Assembly: GCF_000283155.1 (NCBI RefSeq)
Contig: NW_004454195.1
Coordinates: 9,334,857 to 9,398,856, forward strand
Direction: 5' to 3'
DNA from: Ceratotherium simum simum
Lineage: Eukaryota > Chordata > Mammalia > Perissodactyla > Rhinocerotidae
DNA length: 64,000 nt
In this document: in pieces, positions 46,171 through 57,856 of the stretch
Layout of the letters: every line of letters begins with the position of its first letter
How positions within the stretch are numbered: the first letter of the stretch is position 1
The notes under the pieces: model-generated
Database searches by the model: none
The model's input: only the letters and a program-made list of their open reading frames with translations
Told to the model about the DNA's origin: nothing
Program-made: the position numbers and the translations under genes

Positions 46171-48247
46171 CTTTAATAAAAGAGAGTGATTGGGGAGCTG
46201 TTAGAAACTTCTAGAAAACATGAGAAAATATTACTTTCCCAATTTAAAAAATAATCAGAAAAACAAATCCTCATCAAGTCAATATCATGGCAATATTGCA
46301 ATATGCAAGTCAAAATGAGCAAAACTATTCTTTGGTTGAATTTGTCTTTAACAAAATAGTTTTTTAGAAGATTCAGTATGATAAACACTCAGCAGGCACA
46401 AAAAATTTTCAAGTGAAGAATGAATCATTTACCAAAGTATTATTGCTTTGTGTGAACTCACTAACAAATTATAGTGAAAAGATTACAAGTATCTGGGAAT
46501 TTACTGAAACATTTATTATAAAATAGTCTTATGTATACAAGCTTTACTAAAATATGTTCTTTCACTGCCATTCTATCTACAGCAAATGTTCTTTCTACAA
46601 ATTAAATCAGATTAGAAACTACAAAAGGGAAACTTTGGGATAATAACATTTAACAATTAATTAACTTTCGTCAGCAGATACATTCAAGCAGCCGAAATAC
46701 TAGAAAATGCAGTAAACCAATGGTGCAGATCACAATGGAAACCACTTTAATTTTTAAAATATAAGATGTGTTTATCTGGATCAAACATGGCCTTTATTTA
46801 TTGTGTTATCATATTTTGTTTTGGATTTTAAAGTTTTAAAGATATTTAACGTTGGAAATGTGTTTTTATTTTATGAAAACATTTTTAAAAGACTGGAAGG
46901 AAAAAGAAAATGAGCAAAGCAAGTCTGTGCATATATGTGATTCATTAAAAACAAATCACATGAAATCGTGAAAGACACTATGTAGACAAAACTAATTTTT
47001 GACTTTGTTATTTAATGTAGATAATATTTTGTAGTAAAATTAATGGACAGTAAAATTTCTTCTTAAGAATGTAATGGGAAATTGAAAAACAGAAATAGGA
47101 TATTAGAACCTTTTTTCTAAAACAAAGACAATCTTTTCTCCACTTTCAGCTTGTGAAAGTGGTAACATATTGATTGATTCATGGGGAATGGTAATATTGC
47201 AGTTTCCCATAAATACTCTTTGAACAACAAACAATAAACAAAAAATTCTCCCTCTTTTAACAACTTAGTCTCTGATGGAATGGATTTCATAATAGTGCCA
47301 GGAAACCCAAAAGATCAAATCAACATTTGCTCAGTGGGGCAATCCTGCAGCTGCCCATGGAGTAATGGAATTCTTGGCCAGATGCAAAGTCAAGAGGTCA
47401 AAGCAATTGGCCAGAATGAAGGAGGATAAGCCTGGGCAGGTCTGTGCTTTGCCTCTCTGGGTCCAGGTTAAAAAAATAAAAGACCTGTACTCTGAACCCC
47501 TTGATTCGTGTGTCATGCTGGAGAAGGGAACAGAGTGAATCTTCTTTGGATTCAACCTTGATTCTGGTAGAGTGAAGGTGAGCCTTGGACATGTTTTCCA
47601 CAGGCAACAACTTCACAAAAGCATCAGAGGGGCACAAATCATAGTCTTAGAGGATAAAACCTTGAGCAAATTAATCCAAGGTGGAGTAGCTTCCATCTTA
47701 CCTCCTTCTCAGAGTTCTGGGGTCATATCTCTTGTTCCCCTCTGCCAAGGGGGCAGAACAGCTGCTAGGACCTCTGATTTCATCTTCTGGAGGCCTCAGT
47801 CCTCCCTTCACTCGAAGCAAGCCAAGAGCAATAAGAATGATGACTTTTCCTTCTCTTCCCTCCACATCTCCTCCTTTCAGTTCCCTGGTTAAATAGAGAT
47901 GGAGGAAGAATAAACAGAGGTAATATTCGGCCAATGAGCCGCTGAGATTGTTCACCTCCACCGATGATCTCGTTGGTCAGTGATCCTTCTTGTTGAGTCT
48001 TTTAAAATATTACCCCTGGGAATAGACAAACTTTGACAGAGGCCACTCTCCTCTGCCTTCTGTTCTTGAGTAACTGTAAGTTAAAAAACTGTGTTTGCTA
48101 AGGAAAAAAAAAAAGAAAACTTCTGTTAATTATTATTATTTTTGAAATGCAAAATTACCTAGTTTTCTAAAGCAGGAGTATAATTGGAATTGTAGTTAGT
48201 GGGAGAGGGAGGAACACACAGATGGCATCCGTGGGACAGCAGCACAT
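46171..48247. other. Long AT-rich unrecognised stretch
   Basis: About 2 kb. It is AT-rich to about 47300 and then more balanced. ORFs of 71-106 codons (for example 47572-47892 +) overlap on both strands and resemble nothing known to me. Confidence 0.4.
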
Positions 48248-48371
48248 ATTGGTGGTTCTTGACCTGGGCTGCACACTGGATCACCTGGGCAGCTGGGTAG
48301 GGTTTGGGCAACAGGATTTGGAAAGCCTTCCCAGGTAATTCCATGTGCAGTCAAGGTGAAGAACTACTCTA
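48248..48371 (+). mobile_element. MER3-type hAT MITE, internally shortened
   Basis: Ends 'ggtggttcttgacctgggct' (near 48250) and 'gtcaaggtgaagaactactc' (near 48351) are imperfect inverted repeats. The interior 'ggatcacctgggcagctggg' matches the MER3-type layout. It is non-coding. Confidence 0.7.
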
Positions 48372-48608
48372 CAGAGATATCTTAGAGGAGGGAAGGTTGA
48401 GGGCTACTGGATTAGATGTATAAAGACTTAGTTAGGCAGCACTAACTTGGAGACATAGCCTGATGACAAAGACACGGGTGCCTTTTCAACAATCATACTT
48501 TAGTATGTGGTTAAGGATATGCTCAAAAGAGGCAAAGGAAGCCCATTCAAAGCAAAGGTAAATCCTTTCAACACAGGATCGACCTATCAGTGCTTAGAGA
48601 AAGTAATC
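48372..48608. other. No recognised feature
   Basis: Short unrecognised spacer before an L1 insertion site. Confidence 0.4.
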
Positions 48609-48620
48609 AAAGGATGGTAC

Positions 48621-49603
48621 CTTTCCCCCCAGTTTTATTGAAAAATAATTGACACACATCACTGTATAAGTTAAAGGTGTACGGCATAATGATTTGACTT
48701 ACATATATTGTGAAACGATTACCAGAGTAAGTTTAATTACGTCCATCATCTCGTATAAATAATCAGAAAAAGCAAAAAAAGAATTTTTTTTCCTTATGAT
48801 GAGAACTCTTAGAATTTACTCTTTTAACAACTTTCATATACATCATACAGCAGTGTTAAATACTGGCATCACATTGTACATTATATCCCTAGTACTTATT
48901 TCTCTTATAACTGAAAGTTTAGGATGGCACTTTTTAAATTCAATTTTTAAAAAGTTTTCATTTTAGAAGTTTTACAGAAAAACAGTGAAAATAGAGTATA
49001 CCCCTTACCCAGTTTCCCCTATTATTAACATCTTATATTAGTATGGTACATTTGTTACAATTAATGAACCAATATTGATACATTAATAGTAACTAAAAGC
49101 CATACTTTATTCAGATTTCCTTAGTTTTTACCTAACGTCCTTTTTCTGTTCCCAGGGTCCCCTCCAGGTTACCACATTACATTTAGTCATTATCTCTCCT
49201 TAGGATTCTCTTGGCTGTGATTTTCCCAGACTTTTCTTGTTATTGATGACTTTGACACTTTTAAGGAGTTCTGGACAGGTGTTCTGTAGCATGTCCCTCA
49301 GTTGGAATACATCTGATGTTTTTCTCATGGTTAGACTGGGGTTAAGTGTTTTTGGGAGAAAGAACACAGAGGTGAAATGCCATTTTCATTACATCATATC
49401 ATGGTACAAACTATCAACAAGACTTATCACTGTTGTTGTTGACCTTGGTACCTGGCCGACGGGATGTTTGTCAGGTTTCTCTACTGTAAAGTTACTCTCT
49501 TTTCCCCTTTCCAAACACTATACTTTGGAAGGAAATCACTATGAGCAGCTCACACTTAAGGAGTTATGCTCATCTGCTTGAGGGCAGAGTATCTATATCA
49601 ATT
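48621..49603 (-). mobile_element. 5'-truncated L1 insertion with target-site duplication
   Basis: Reverse-complement L1 3' region. It starts at the left with 'ccccagttttattgaaaaat', continues with 'tttaacaactttcatataca' near 48823, and passes into the older L1 3' UTR text 'gggtcccctccaggttacca' (near 49156) and 'catggttagactggggttaa' (near 49327). The 12-bp repeat aaaggatggtac at 48609-48620 and 49604-49615 is perfect. It extends to 16 bp with one mismatch. About 980 bp, no intact ORF. Confidence 0.9.
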
Positions 49604-49889
49604 AAAGGATGGTACACCTTTTATGTGTTTGCATCCACCAACCAAATGTAAGGGACCTGTTCCCAGTCCAGCCAGGACTCAGTGGCTAAGGTGGGACTCC
49701 TCAATATACTTATTCCTCTGACAACTAGAACCTGACTACCTCTGACTCAGACCCCACTGCTACAGGTCACACTTTCTCTGCTATTGTTCCCCTGCAGCCC
49801 CAGCCTTTCTAACACAGGGCATGGTGGAAAATCTAGGATTCAAGAACCAAAAAACAGAACCCTCACAGGAAATGGTTATAGAGGAACCC

Positions 49890-50346
49890 TGTTATGGGTT
49901 GAATTGTGTCCCCCCACAAAATTCATATGTTGTTGAAGTCCTAACCCCCAGCACCCTCAGAATGTGAACTTATTTGGAAATAGAGTCATTGAAGATATAA
50001 TTAGTTAAGTTAAAGTGAGGTCATACTGGCGGAGGATGGGGACCTAATCCAATATCTGGTGTCCTTATAAAAAGGGAAAAATTGGGCATAGAGACACACA
50101 CATAGGGGGAATGCCATGTGAACATGAAGGCAGAGATCAGGGTGATGTGTCTACAAGCCAAGGAATGCCAAAGATTGCCAGCAAACCACCAGAAACCAGC
50201 GGAGAGGCGTGGAATAGATCCTTTCCTAGAGCCTTCAGAGGGAGCATGGCCCTGCTGACACCTTGATTTCAGATTTCTGGGCCTCCAGAACTGTGAGACA
50301 ACAAATTTCTGTTGTTTAAGTAGCTCAGTTCTAGGAAACTAATACA
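49890..50346 (+). mobile_element. MLT1-type (MaLR) LTR
   Basis: Starts tgttatgggttgaattgtgt, with 'gaacttatttggaaatagag' near 49967, 'aattagttaagttaaagtga' near 50000, 'gcctccagaactgtgagaca' near 50281 and terminal 'aggaaactaataca' ending 50346. The flanks aaccc and ctctt do not match, so it may be one end of a larger broken provirus. Confidence 0.9.
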
Positions 50347-50561
50347 CTCTTCAAAGACTCTCCTCTCCACTATGGAGAGGAAAAGAAAACTCTGAAAGAT
50401 TTACTTAACTCATTCCAGGACCAAGCTGAATTCCATGAACGCTCATCCATTACTGTAGTCAATGAATGTTTACTGAGCAGCTGCCCTGTGCTCAGAAACT
50501 CAGGAGCCCCTGAGGAGCCGTAGAAGCTTAAAGATCCGGCCATTAGGCTGAGGAGAGATAC

Positions 50562-50772
50562 AATGCCAAGGAATGTCAAGGGTTGCTGGCAACACTAGAA
50601 ACTAAAACAAAACCATGGAACAGATTCTCCCCTAGAGCCTTCAGAGAGTGTGGCCCTGCTGACACTTTGATTTCAGACTCTAGCCTCCAGAACCGTGAGA
50701 GAATAAATTTCTGTTGTGTGAAGCCACCACGTTGTGGTAATTTGTTAAGGCAATTCCAGGAAACCAAAACTG
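50562..50772 (+). mobile_element. 3' part of a second MLT1-type LTR
   Basis: The same blocks recur in the same orientation: 'caaggaatgtcaagggttgc' near 50568, 'agccttcagagagtgtggcc' near 50636, 'tagcctccagaaccgtgaga' near 50681, then 'ccaggaaaccaaaactgaca'. Only the 3' half is present. Paired with 49890-50346 it could be the remnant of a provirus with its interior and part of one LTR deleted. Confidence 0.85.
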
Positions 50773-51410
50773 ACAGGAAGGAGAGGCTGGGTTTGATGTA
50801 GGAGTAGTGAGTTCCCATGGAACTAGAAAGCAGGGCACTATCTCCCTTGATGGCTATAGGTCAGAGGAAGGAGCCACCTGCACTGAGGCATGAACCAACA
50901 GCTCTGTGTGGGTAACTTTTTAGCCCTGGGGTTCATTCCACCCATGAGAAGCTGTTGCAAGCCAACCAGAGTTCTGATCAGGCTCCGGGGCATTGCCCTC
51001 AGGAGGAGCCTGAGATCACTGAGCAGACCTGCACAGTTTACAAAGGATCAGGTGCTTGAACAGGTGCCTAGAGAAAGAGGAGATGGCCCAACTTTGTCTA
51101 TTGCACAATTGTGCCCAGGGCCATTTCCCCAACAAGGGACAGAACAGGTCAGCTCTTCCTTTTGCGAAATCTGGGAGTTAATTGGCCCAATGCCTGTTTC
51201 TTGCCTATTTGATCTTGCACTACTCTCCTTAAGGTTAACTTTTATTCTCTACCTCAAATGTTGCCTATTTCTGGGTTTATGGCCTGCCAAGAAGATAGTT
51301 CAGGGAGGCAGTTTAGTTGACTTTTGTCTACTAATTCCATTAGGTGCACCATAAATGTTCTTTAATTGATATTTATTTTTCATCCAGAAGTGGATGTCCT
51401 TTGAAGTGAA
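50773..51410. other. Unrecognised DNA with a 154-codon ORF
   Basis: The plus-strand ORF 50890-51354 begins MNQQLCVGNFLALGF. No domain is recognised. Given its place between LTRs it may be repeat-derived. Confidence 0.3.
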
Positions 51411-51817
51411 TGTTGTAGGGCATTATCCAGAATTCCCCTCAGGACTGAGGCATTTATTTTTCCAGCTGCTGGGAAGGTTGGCTGCTGAGAGCTCCCAGGT
51501 AAGTCACTCCCCAGGGATCACCTTTGCCTGAAGCAAGCTGCCTTAATCACAGTTATTTGATGAGTGGTCCATGCAAGAGTACAAAAGCCCACCCCCTTGC
51601 CTTAAGTCTGGAGGCACTGAAGGGTCATCCCAGCTCCAGAGCTCCCCATAGGATTGTCTGGGGCCTTTGTTTCAGCTGCATCACTGTTCAACTTCTCTGT
51701 CTGCCCAATCCTGCTTCCCTCACTTTTGTACAGGTCTTGTTTCTGAAAGCAATCTCTAATAAACACCTCCTGCACACAAATCTCAGCATCTGTTTTCTAA
51801 GGAACCTGATCTAAGAC
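51411..51817 (+). mobile_element. ERV-type LTR, family uncertain
   Basis: The 3' portion is characteristic: 'ctctgtctgcccaatcctgc' near 51696, a polyadenylation signal AATAAA at 51758-51763, 'cctcctgcacacaaatctca' near 51766, and 'aaggaacctgatctaagaca' ending 51817. The 5' boundary is a guess based on a TG at 51411. No target-site duplication is visible. Confidence 0.6.
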
Positions 51818-51954
51818 ATTCTTCAACTTGATAATATGTGGGGAAGAAATATATTAACCACACTTATAGATATAGAATCTGAAATGCATAGAGCTATAGG
51901 CAGTAAAATAAAATGGTACCATATCTCTGCACCACTCCAGTCTCCAGTATGACC

Positions 51955-52065
51955 TCATGTTAACTTGATTACATCTGCATTCATAAGTAAGGTCACATTC
52001 ACAGCTACTGGGGATTAGGACCGCAACATATCTTTTGAAGGGACACAATTCAAACAGTAACACCA
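51955..52065 (-). repeat. MLT1-type LTR fragment, reverse orientation
   Basis: Reverse-complement LTR start: 'aagtaaggtcacattcacag' near 51985, 'actggggattaggaccgcaa' near 52006, then 'ttgaagggacacaattcaaa' near 52035. Only one end survives. Confidence 0.75.
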
Positions 52066-53184
52066 TCTAAGGTTATGGTGCCTAATCTAATTACCTAACA
52101 TATACTAATATAAGAAACCTTGACCATTTCCTTAGAGCCTCTCCACATGATGTCTCCATCTTTATATGTTGAAGAACAGGTGAAATCCTGAAGCTGAACT
52201 TCTGAGATCTACTGTAGAAATAGGTCATCGGGATAATTTCAGACAAGGTAAGAGAGGTAAGATGAGCCGAAGTGAGACGAAAGGTATTTTGAGGCCTCTG
52301 GGGTCTTAATGGGGTCTCTCAAATAGAAGGTACCAACCTCACCTACTTTTGGACAAACTCCATTAATTACTTCCATTGGTTGAACAGATTATATTGCAAA
52401 TGAGGCCAAGATTTGATCTTGCTCCAGAACTATCATCTCCAAACTACAAGCCTAACCCTCACCGACCTTGTCTCAGAGAGAGCAAGAACAGTGGTCCAGA
52501 GGAGACTGGTCAGAGAGGCCAGTGCAAAACCCATCCCAGCCACCCGATAAACCAAGCCAAGTATCTTCCCATGATTGGCTCACAGAGGCCTCCACATTGA
52601 TAAAGGATCCCATCCTATTCTAAGCAGTGTGACTTGAAAACTGCTGCATTCTCATTATGTTCTTAAATAGAAATGATGACAGTTACTGCAGAACTCCAGC
52701 CATCCATGTGTTAATACAAATCACTGTGAAGCTGGCACCAGAGGTTGATGGGAGGGTGCTGTAAATTTCAGGAAAGGAAAAAGGAGTCACTTTTATATTT
52801 TGTTGCTGGAAGAGAGAGAGAAAAAAATTAGAATTTTTTTTTAAAGTCCTCTGATTTCACATGTCGTTTTAGGCCTACATAACTGCTTCCTGAAAAGGTC
52901 TTTTATAGGATGAAAGAAAAGAAGGGCTCTACCCTAAAGCCCAGCAATGACTGGAAATTCCAGGAACTAACCCATCAGTCCCATCAGACCCCATATATGG
53001 TGAGGTGCTTTCCAACAATGATGACGCTCAGGACCATCTTGGTGAAAAAAACAACCCAAAGACCACAGGGAGACATAGAGCAGTTGAGCAAGCCGTAAAC
53101 GGTTCCTATTCAGGAACATTCCACAGGTTAACTAGACTCAATGCCTAATTCCTTCTGGAATTAGGAATGTGGAATGTAATGGCC
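52066..53184. other. No recognised gene or repeat family
   Basis: About 1.1 kb. Two short plus-strand ORFs (52376-52600, 52910-53098) have no recognisable similarity. Confidence 0.4.
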
Positions 53185-53330
53185 AGACCATAAATCCCAG
53201 TTCTCATACTGCCAAGACCTTGGGCAAAGAAATTACTTAACCTCTCAGAACCCCAATTCCCACCCATCTATGGATGGGTGTTATCTATGGATGGGTGTTA
53301 AAATTCTATTGTTCCTTAGGTTACAGGTAA
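53185..53330 (+). repeat. MIR SINE with a 17-bp tandem duplication
   Basis: 'gaccttgggcaaagaaatta' near 53216 and 'cttaacctctcagaacccca' near 53236 are the MIR core. The unit atctatggatgggtgtt occurs at 53266-53282 and 53283-53299 without mismatch. Confidence 0.8.
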
Positions 53331-54055
53331 AAATGTAGCCCCACTACAGACCACTTAACCCCATTCCAGAAATCAGTGAAGTGCACTGTGACATGGTGGG
53401 AGCAAGATGACTCAACATAGGCAAGTGTAAATACAAATTAAACAAATAAACGAAGGAAGAGGAGATCATATCTTTTGCTCTTGTTTTACCCTTAGTGTCT
53501 CAGTTCAGAATTTCTCTTTGAGGACCATCTGCCTCTGGTGACTCAGGATAGGAGAGGGAACTCAGAGAGCTCCAAGGAGAAATAGAATAGACAGCACTGT
53601 CTACCGAAATAGTAACTGCAACTCGGCACTTCTAGGGGAAAATTGGGCTTCTGACAGAAGAAAGCAGAAGAGGAGATTGTACTGATCAGGAGGCTGGCAC
53701 AGACAATTTAGGGAACCTTCTTTACTTATCAAGGATTGGAATTACCCAGCAGGGCCTCACTTCTCACCTAAGTGAGAGGATACATTCCACAGCCTGGTTG
53801 TGAAGATCCTTTAACGTTTCATCACAAAGAGGGCAGGATGTCTGCAGCAGATCAGAACTTACACAGGAAATTAACGTGACCACTTTCTGTTCTTTTTGTG
53901 ACTCTGGGGTGGAGGCTTTTGTTTCCTCACCTTTTGCTTCTGTTGCCAACCTCTTCACACACCCACACCTATCTGGAGATAGCTGTACTCTTTCCCCCAG
54001 CAGAGAGTAGAGGCTGACTTGAACTCCTTTCTGCCCCTAAAATGTTTGCGTGGAG
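53331..54055. other. No recognised feature
   Basis: Unrecognised DNA. The 64-codon minus-strand ORF (53764-53958) has no clear family. Confidence 0.4.
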
Positions 54056-54222
54056 CAGTGGCTCTCAACCTTAGAATCATTTGGGGAGCCTTAAAAAGAT
54101 CCTGATGCCCAGGCCACACACCACACCAATTAAATCAGAGTCTCTGGAGGTGAGACTTAGGGATGGGTATATTGTAAAGCTCTCAGATTATTTCAATGTG
54201 CAGCCAAAGTTAAGATCCACTG
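54056..54222 (+). mobile_element. MER3-type hAT-Charlie MITE
   Basis: Termini 'cagtggctctcaaccttaga' (54056) and '...gttaagatccactg' (54222) are inverted repeats. The interior has 'aattaaatcagagtctctgg' near 54128 and 'ttcaatgtgcagccaaagtt' near 54193. Confidence 0.82.
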
Positions 54223-54401
54223 ACTTAATGGAAGAGTGAATTGGAGCATAATGGTGTGGTAAACTATAGTTCTGGAGCAGCCAGCCTGTCTGGGCTTAGA
54301 CATTGTCACTTGTCAGGTCCTAGAGCACAGGAGTCTTTTTAGTTCTCCAGAATTCCTAGGTGTTCTGGGGCCAGAGCATCTAGGATGGGCATCATAGAGG
54401 C

Positions 54402-54581
54402 TGTATTAGTCTTCTCAGGCTGCCATAACAAGATACCACAGACTAGGGAGCTTAAACAACAGATATTTATTTCATCACAGTTCTGGAGGCTGGAAGTCCA
54501 AGATCAAGGTGCCATCATGGTTAGTTTCTGGCGAGAGCCCTCTTCCTGACTGTAGATGGCCACCTTCTTGCAATGTCCTCA
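54402..54581 (-). mobile_element. MLT1-type LTR, first part (split)
   Basis: 'tgtattagtcttctcaggct' starts the element and 'cacagttctggaggctggaa' lies near 54476. It is cut at the duplicated cctca (54577-54581) and resumes at 55527. Confidence 0.9.
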
Positions 54582-55526
54582 TGTGAGATGATAGAAAATA
54601 CATATTGGTCTCTGCCCCCAGGTCCTGACACAGAGCTCCTGAAACCCTTGTAATTTCCTAAGTGATAAGATCACTGGGGGCATCTTTTGTTCTAATATTT
54701 GTCTTTGACCTCAGTTCCTAACGCAGGGCTCCTGAAACCCTTATAATTTCCTGGGTGATAGGAGCGTGTCTTTTGCTCTAAGGAGATGACTCTGTGTGGG
54801 CTCCTGGATGGCTCCTGGATGGGGGCTGGTCACCAAGAAGACCAAGCCATGATTAGAAACTTGGAATTTTCAGCCCCACCCCCCATCCTCCAGAGAGGGG
54901 AGAGGGGTTGGAAATGGAGTTAATAATCAATCACCCCTGTGTGAGGAAGCCTCCTTAAAATCCCAATAGTACGGAGTTCAGAGAGCTCCCAGGTGGGTGA
55001 ACATATCCACATTGGGAGGCTGACTCACCCCAACTCCAAGTGGACAGAAGCTCCTGCGCTCAGGACCCTCCCAGACCTCTCCCTATGATATCTCTTCATC
55101 TAGCTGTTCATCTGTATCCTTTATCATATCCTTCAATAACCTGGTAAATATAAGTAAGTGTTTCCCTGAGTTCTGTAATTCACTCTAGCAAATTAATCCA
55201 ACCTGAAGAGGGGTTGTGGGAACCTCTGATTCGTAGCCAAATCAACCAGAAGTTGTGGGTAACCTGGAGACCTAATACTTGGGATTGGCATCTGAAGTGG
55301 GGTAGGAGCAGTCTTGTGGGACTGAACCCTTAACTTGTGGGATCTGACACTGTCTCCAGGTAGATAGTGTTTGAGTTACATTGTAGGACACTCAGCTAGT
55401 GTCACAGAGAATTGTTTGATATGGAGAAAAACCTCCACACATTTGGTGACCGGAAGTGTCCTGTGTGAGTGTCCTATGTAAAAGTAAAGGAGACCAGCAA
55501 ATGGAAAATTGAGTTTTTCCTTTGCA
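54582..55526 (+). mobile_element. 945-bp ERV LTR nested inside an MLT1 LTR
   Basis: It begins TGTGAGATGATAG and ends TTTGCA. The flanking direct repeats cctca (54577-54581) and cctcg (55527-55531) differ at one base. Interior blocks include 'cacagagctcctgaaaccct' and the related 'acgcagggctcctgaaaccc' (an internal repeat, near 54629 and 54721), and 'gtttccctgagttctgtaat' near 55160. It is a solo LTR with no viral coding sequence. The family is not identified with certainty; the MLT1 halves join when it is removed. Confidence 0.8.
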
Positions 55527-55756
55527 CCTCGAATGGCCTTTCCTCTGTGCTCATGCTAGGGAGAGGGGAAGGGGAGTTCTCTGGGGTCTCTTCTCATAAG
55601 GACTCTAATCTCATAGGAGCAGGGTCCCACCCTTATGACTCTTTTAACCTTAATCACTTCCTTAGAGGCCCCACCTCCAAATGCAGCCACCCTGGAGGTT
55701 AAGTCTTCAACATCTGAATTTTGAGGTGAGGGGACACAAACATTCAGTCCATGACA
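55527..55756 (-). mobile_element. MLT1-type LTR, second part (split)
   Basis: Continuation after the nested LTR: 'tggcctttcctctgtgctca' near 55534, 'cccacccttatgactctttt' near 55626, 'aagtcttcaacatctgaatt' near 55702, and an end at 'ccatgaca' (55756). Outer flanks gaggc (54397-54401) and gtggc (55757-55761) fit a 5-bp target-site duplication with one mismatch. Confidence 0.9.
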
Positions 55757-55826
55757 GTGGCCATGGCCCTAACAGACGCTCCAGTAATTATAGCTTACTC
55801 AAGTGTCATATGTCCTTACTAGTCAT

Positions 55827-55972
55827 AGTGTGGTTCATGGACCAGCAGCTGCAGGGTCCCCTGGAAGCTTGTAGGAAATGCAGAATGCTGGGTGTCAACC
55901 CAGCCAGAACCACTGGACCAGAATCTGCATTTTAACAAGATCTCCATGCGATTGGGGCATCATTAATGCATT
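55827..55972 (-). mobile_element. MER5A-type hAT-Charlie MITE
   Basis: 'tagtgtggttcatggaccag' near 55827, 'cagaatctgcattttaacaa' near 55919, then a degraded end. Same orientation as the copy at 10304. Confidence 0.78.
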
Positions 55973-57844
55973 AGAAGTGGGTGACGGGGAATGAATCTCC
56001 TGGCTGTTGAATTTGAGAAGTCAAGACGAAAAGTCCAGAGTGACTCTACTCCCGCCAACTCAACCCACCTCAACCTTTAGCATGCTCCACCCTCCTCCCC
56101 TCTCCCTTAGCTTCCAAGGATTTTTCCCAAGAAAAACAATCTAGATCAATTTTGAGCCAGCTTCAACAAGCACTCGTGAGAAATCTTACCTAACATTTCA
56201 GTCCAGACCCACTGGTTGAGCAAGAGTCTGGTGCTCAGGGGTTCCCTCGGGGCCAAGAGGACCTGAAAAGGGCAGAGTTGAGATGAGGGTGGGGCTGGCG
56301 CCATCACAGCCCTGCAAACTCCAGTGACTAAAGTGTGGCGAGTGAGGGCATCTGGCCCTGATCTTGGGGGTAGGGGGGTGAGGCTTTGAAAATCAGGGTG
56401 TGTGTGAGCAATAGAACAGGGCTCAAGAGCCCTCCATCTGTCTTGTCACAACTCTTGCTCCGATTACATCTCTTTAGGAATTCATTTTTTTTCTTTTTGG
56501 TCAGTAATGGAAGCTGCAAGAGGATTGTTAGCACTAGCGTCATGTGAGGGACGTCCAGGAGGACCCACCCACATGCCAAACCCTTCCATCTGGTGCAGAT
56601 GTCCGAAATCCTGCCATTAGAGAGTCTTTCTCTCTGTCTCTTAAAATGGACAAGTCTGGAGAAGGATGAACAGCTTAAGTAAATAAGAATTTTAGGTTGC
56701 TTCTTCTGTGATGGGAGAAGGGAAAAGAGCATCTCAGATCTATTGAAAGAAGGTCTAGGTGGAATGCGAGGCGGCAAGAAGACCCCAAAGACAAAATTCA
56801 CCTGCCACAGGGATCTGTACTCGGGTTCTCAGGGAGACCTCCACCCAGAGTTCCAGAGAGTTAAGGACTCTCTCTGTCTCCCTCTCTCTCCAGGTGCCTG
56901 CATCTCAGAGGGACTCAATTCCAGCCTTGGTTTGCTCCAAACTGTCTAGATTTTTTAGAGCCTTTGGCCAGTTCTGCTCCCCACTCCACATTCTCTGTAC
57001 CCACAGACTGCTCCAAATTAGTCACACTTGGGGGAGATAGTGGTGGTGGAGTCAAACTACTGGGTAGCGCCAAGTCTTCCCAGGGCAAATTATATTCAAT
57101 AGACACACGCATGCACACACACACGCAGGCACACACGTACAGTTTTGTCCAGATATAATAACTTGCATAAAGGGCAGCCTCAAAGGGAAAAATTGTCACA
57201 GAAAGGCAATAGGCAGCCAAAAGGGGAAGTTTGGAGGGTGGGAAGGACTGTCCTGTTACGTGGCCCTAGTAGTGTGGTGCCCCCATTGTTGAGGAAGAAG
57301 GAGAATTCCCATATTAGACTTATTTTTGACTCCTAAGTAAGAGAAGTGTGAATGTAAGAGCCTTGGGACAATGAGGCCATACCATCTTAGATTTTATCAC
57401 AGACCAAAAGAAAAAGGGAACATTGAATTTTGTTTGGAGAAACAATGGGTCTGGTCCAATAGCTTCAGAAGGGAAAGTTCCAGAAAAGCTGAAGTTCCAG
57501 GGATATGCCCAGGAGGACAATGAGGACATTTCAGCCTTAATCAGAGCTAGAAGGAGAAGGAAGGGTGGAGCCCACTGCTTGGCGCATGTGGTGCAATGCT
57601 GACAAATAACAGAGAGAAAGCAGATTTAGCCTGTCTATTCACTCTCTGTTTTCTCTACCAAGGGAAATGAAGTTCAAAGCAGAAATGATAAGATGAGCAT
57701 TGTTAAGAAAAAAATACTTAAGAAGATAGTAAGAGAATTTTCAGCTGCCTTAAAACAGTTGAGATTTTCAAGTTTTTATGTCCACGTAGCTCAGCTGCAG
57801 TTACATTTCCCCAAATCCCCTTCCCCACATTGTTCTGGTAAAAG
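55973..57844. other. Unrecognised DNA with a CA-rich tract
   Basis: About 1.9 kb with several overlapping ORFs (up to 157 codons at 56328-56801 on the minus strand) that match no family. An imperfect (CA)n tract lies at 57102-57140. Confidence 0.4.
57102..57140. repeat. Imperfect (CA)n microsatellite
   Basis: CA runs interrupted by CG, TG and GG steps. It is a degenerate dinucleotide repeat. Confidence 0.85.
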
Positions 57845-57856
57845 AGAGCCAAAGAG

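Noticed and set aside
50890..51354. 154-codon plus-strand ORF as a gene
   Set aside because: No domain or similarity is recognised and it sits between LTR fragments; length is compatible with chance.
56328..56801. 157-codon minus-strand ORF as a gene
   Set aside because: No domain is recognised, and it includes a lysine run from a T-rich tract.
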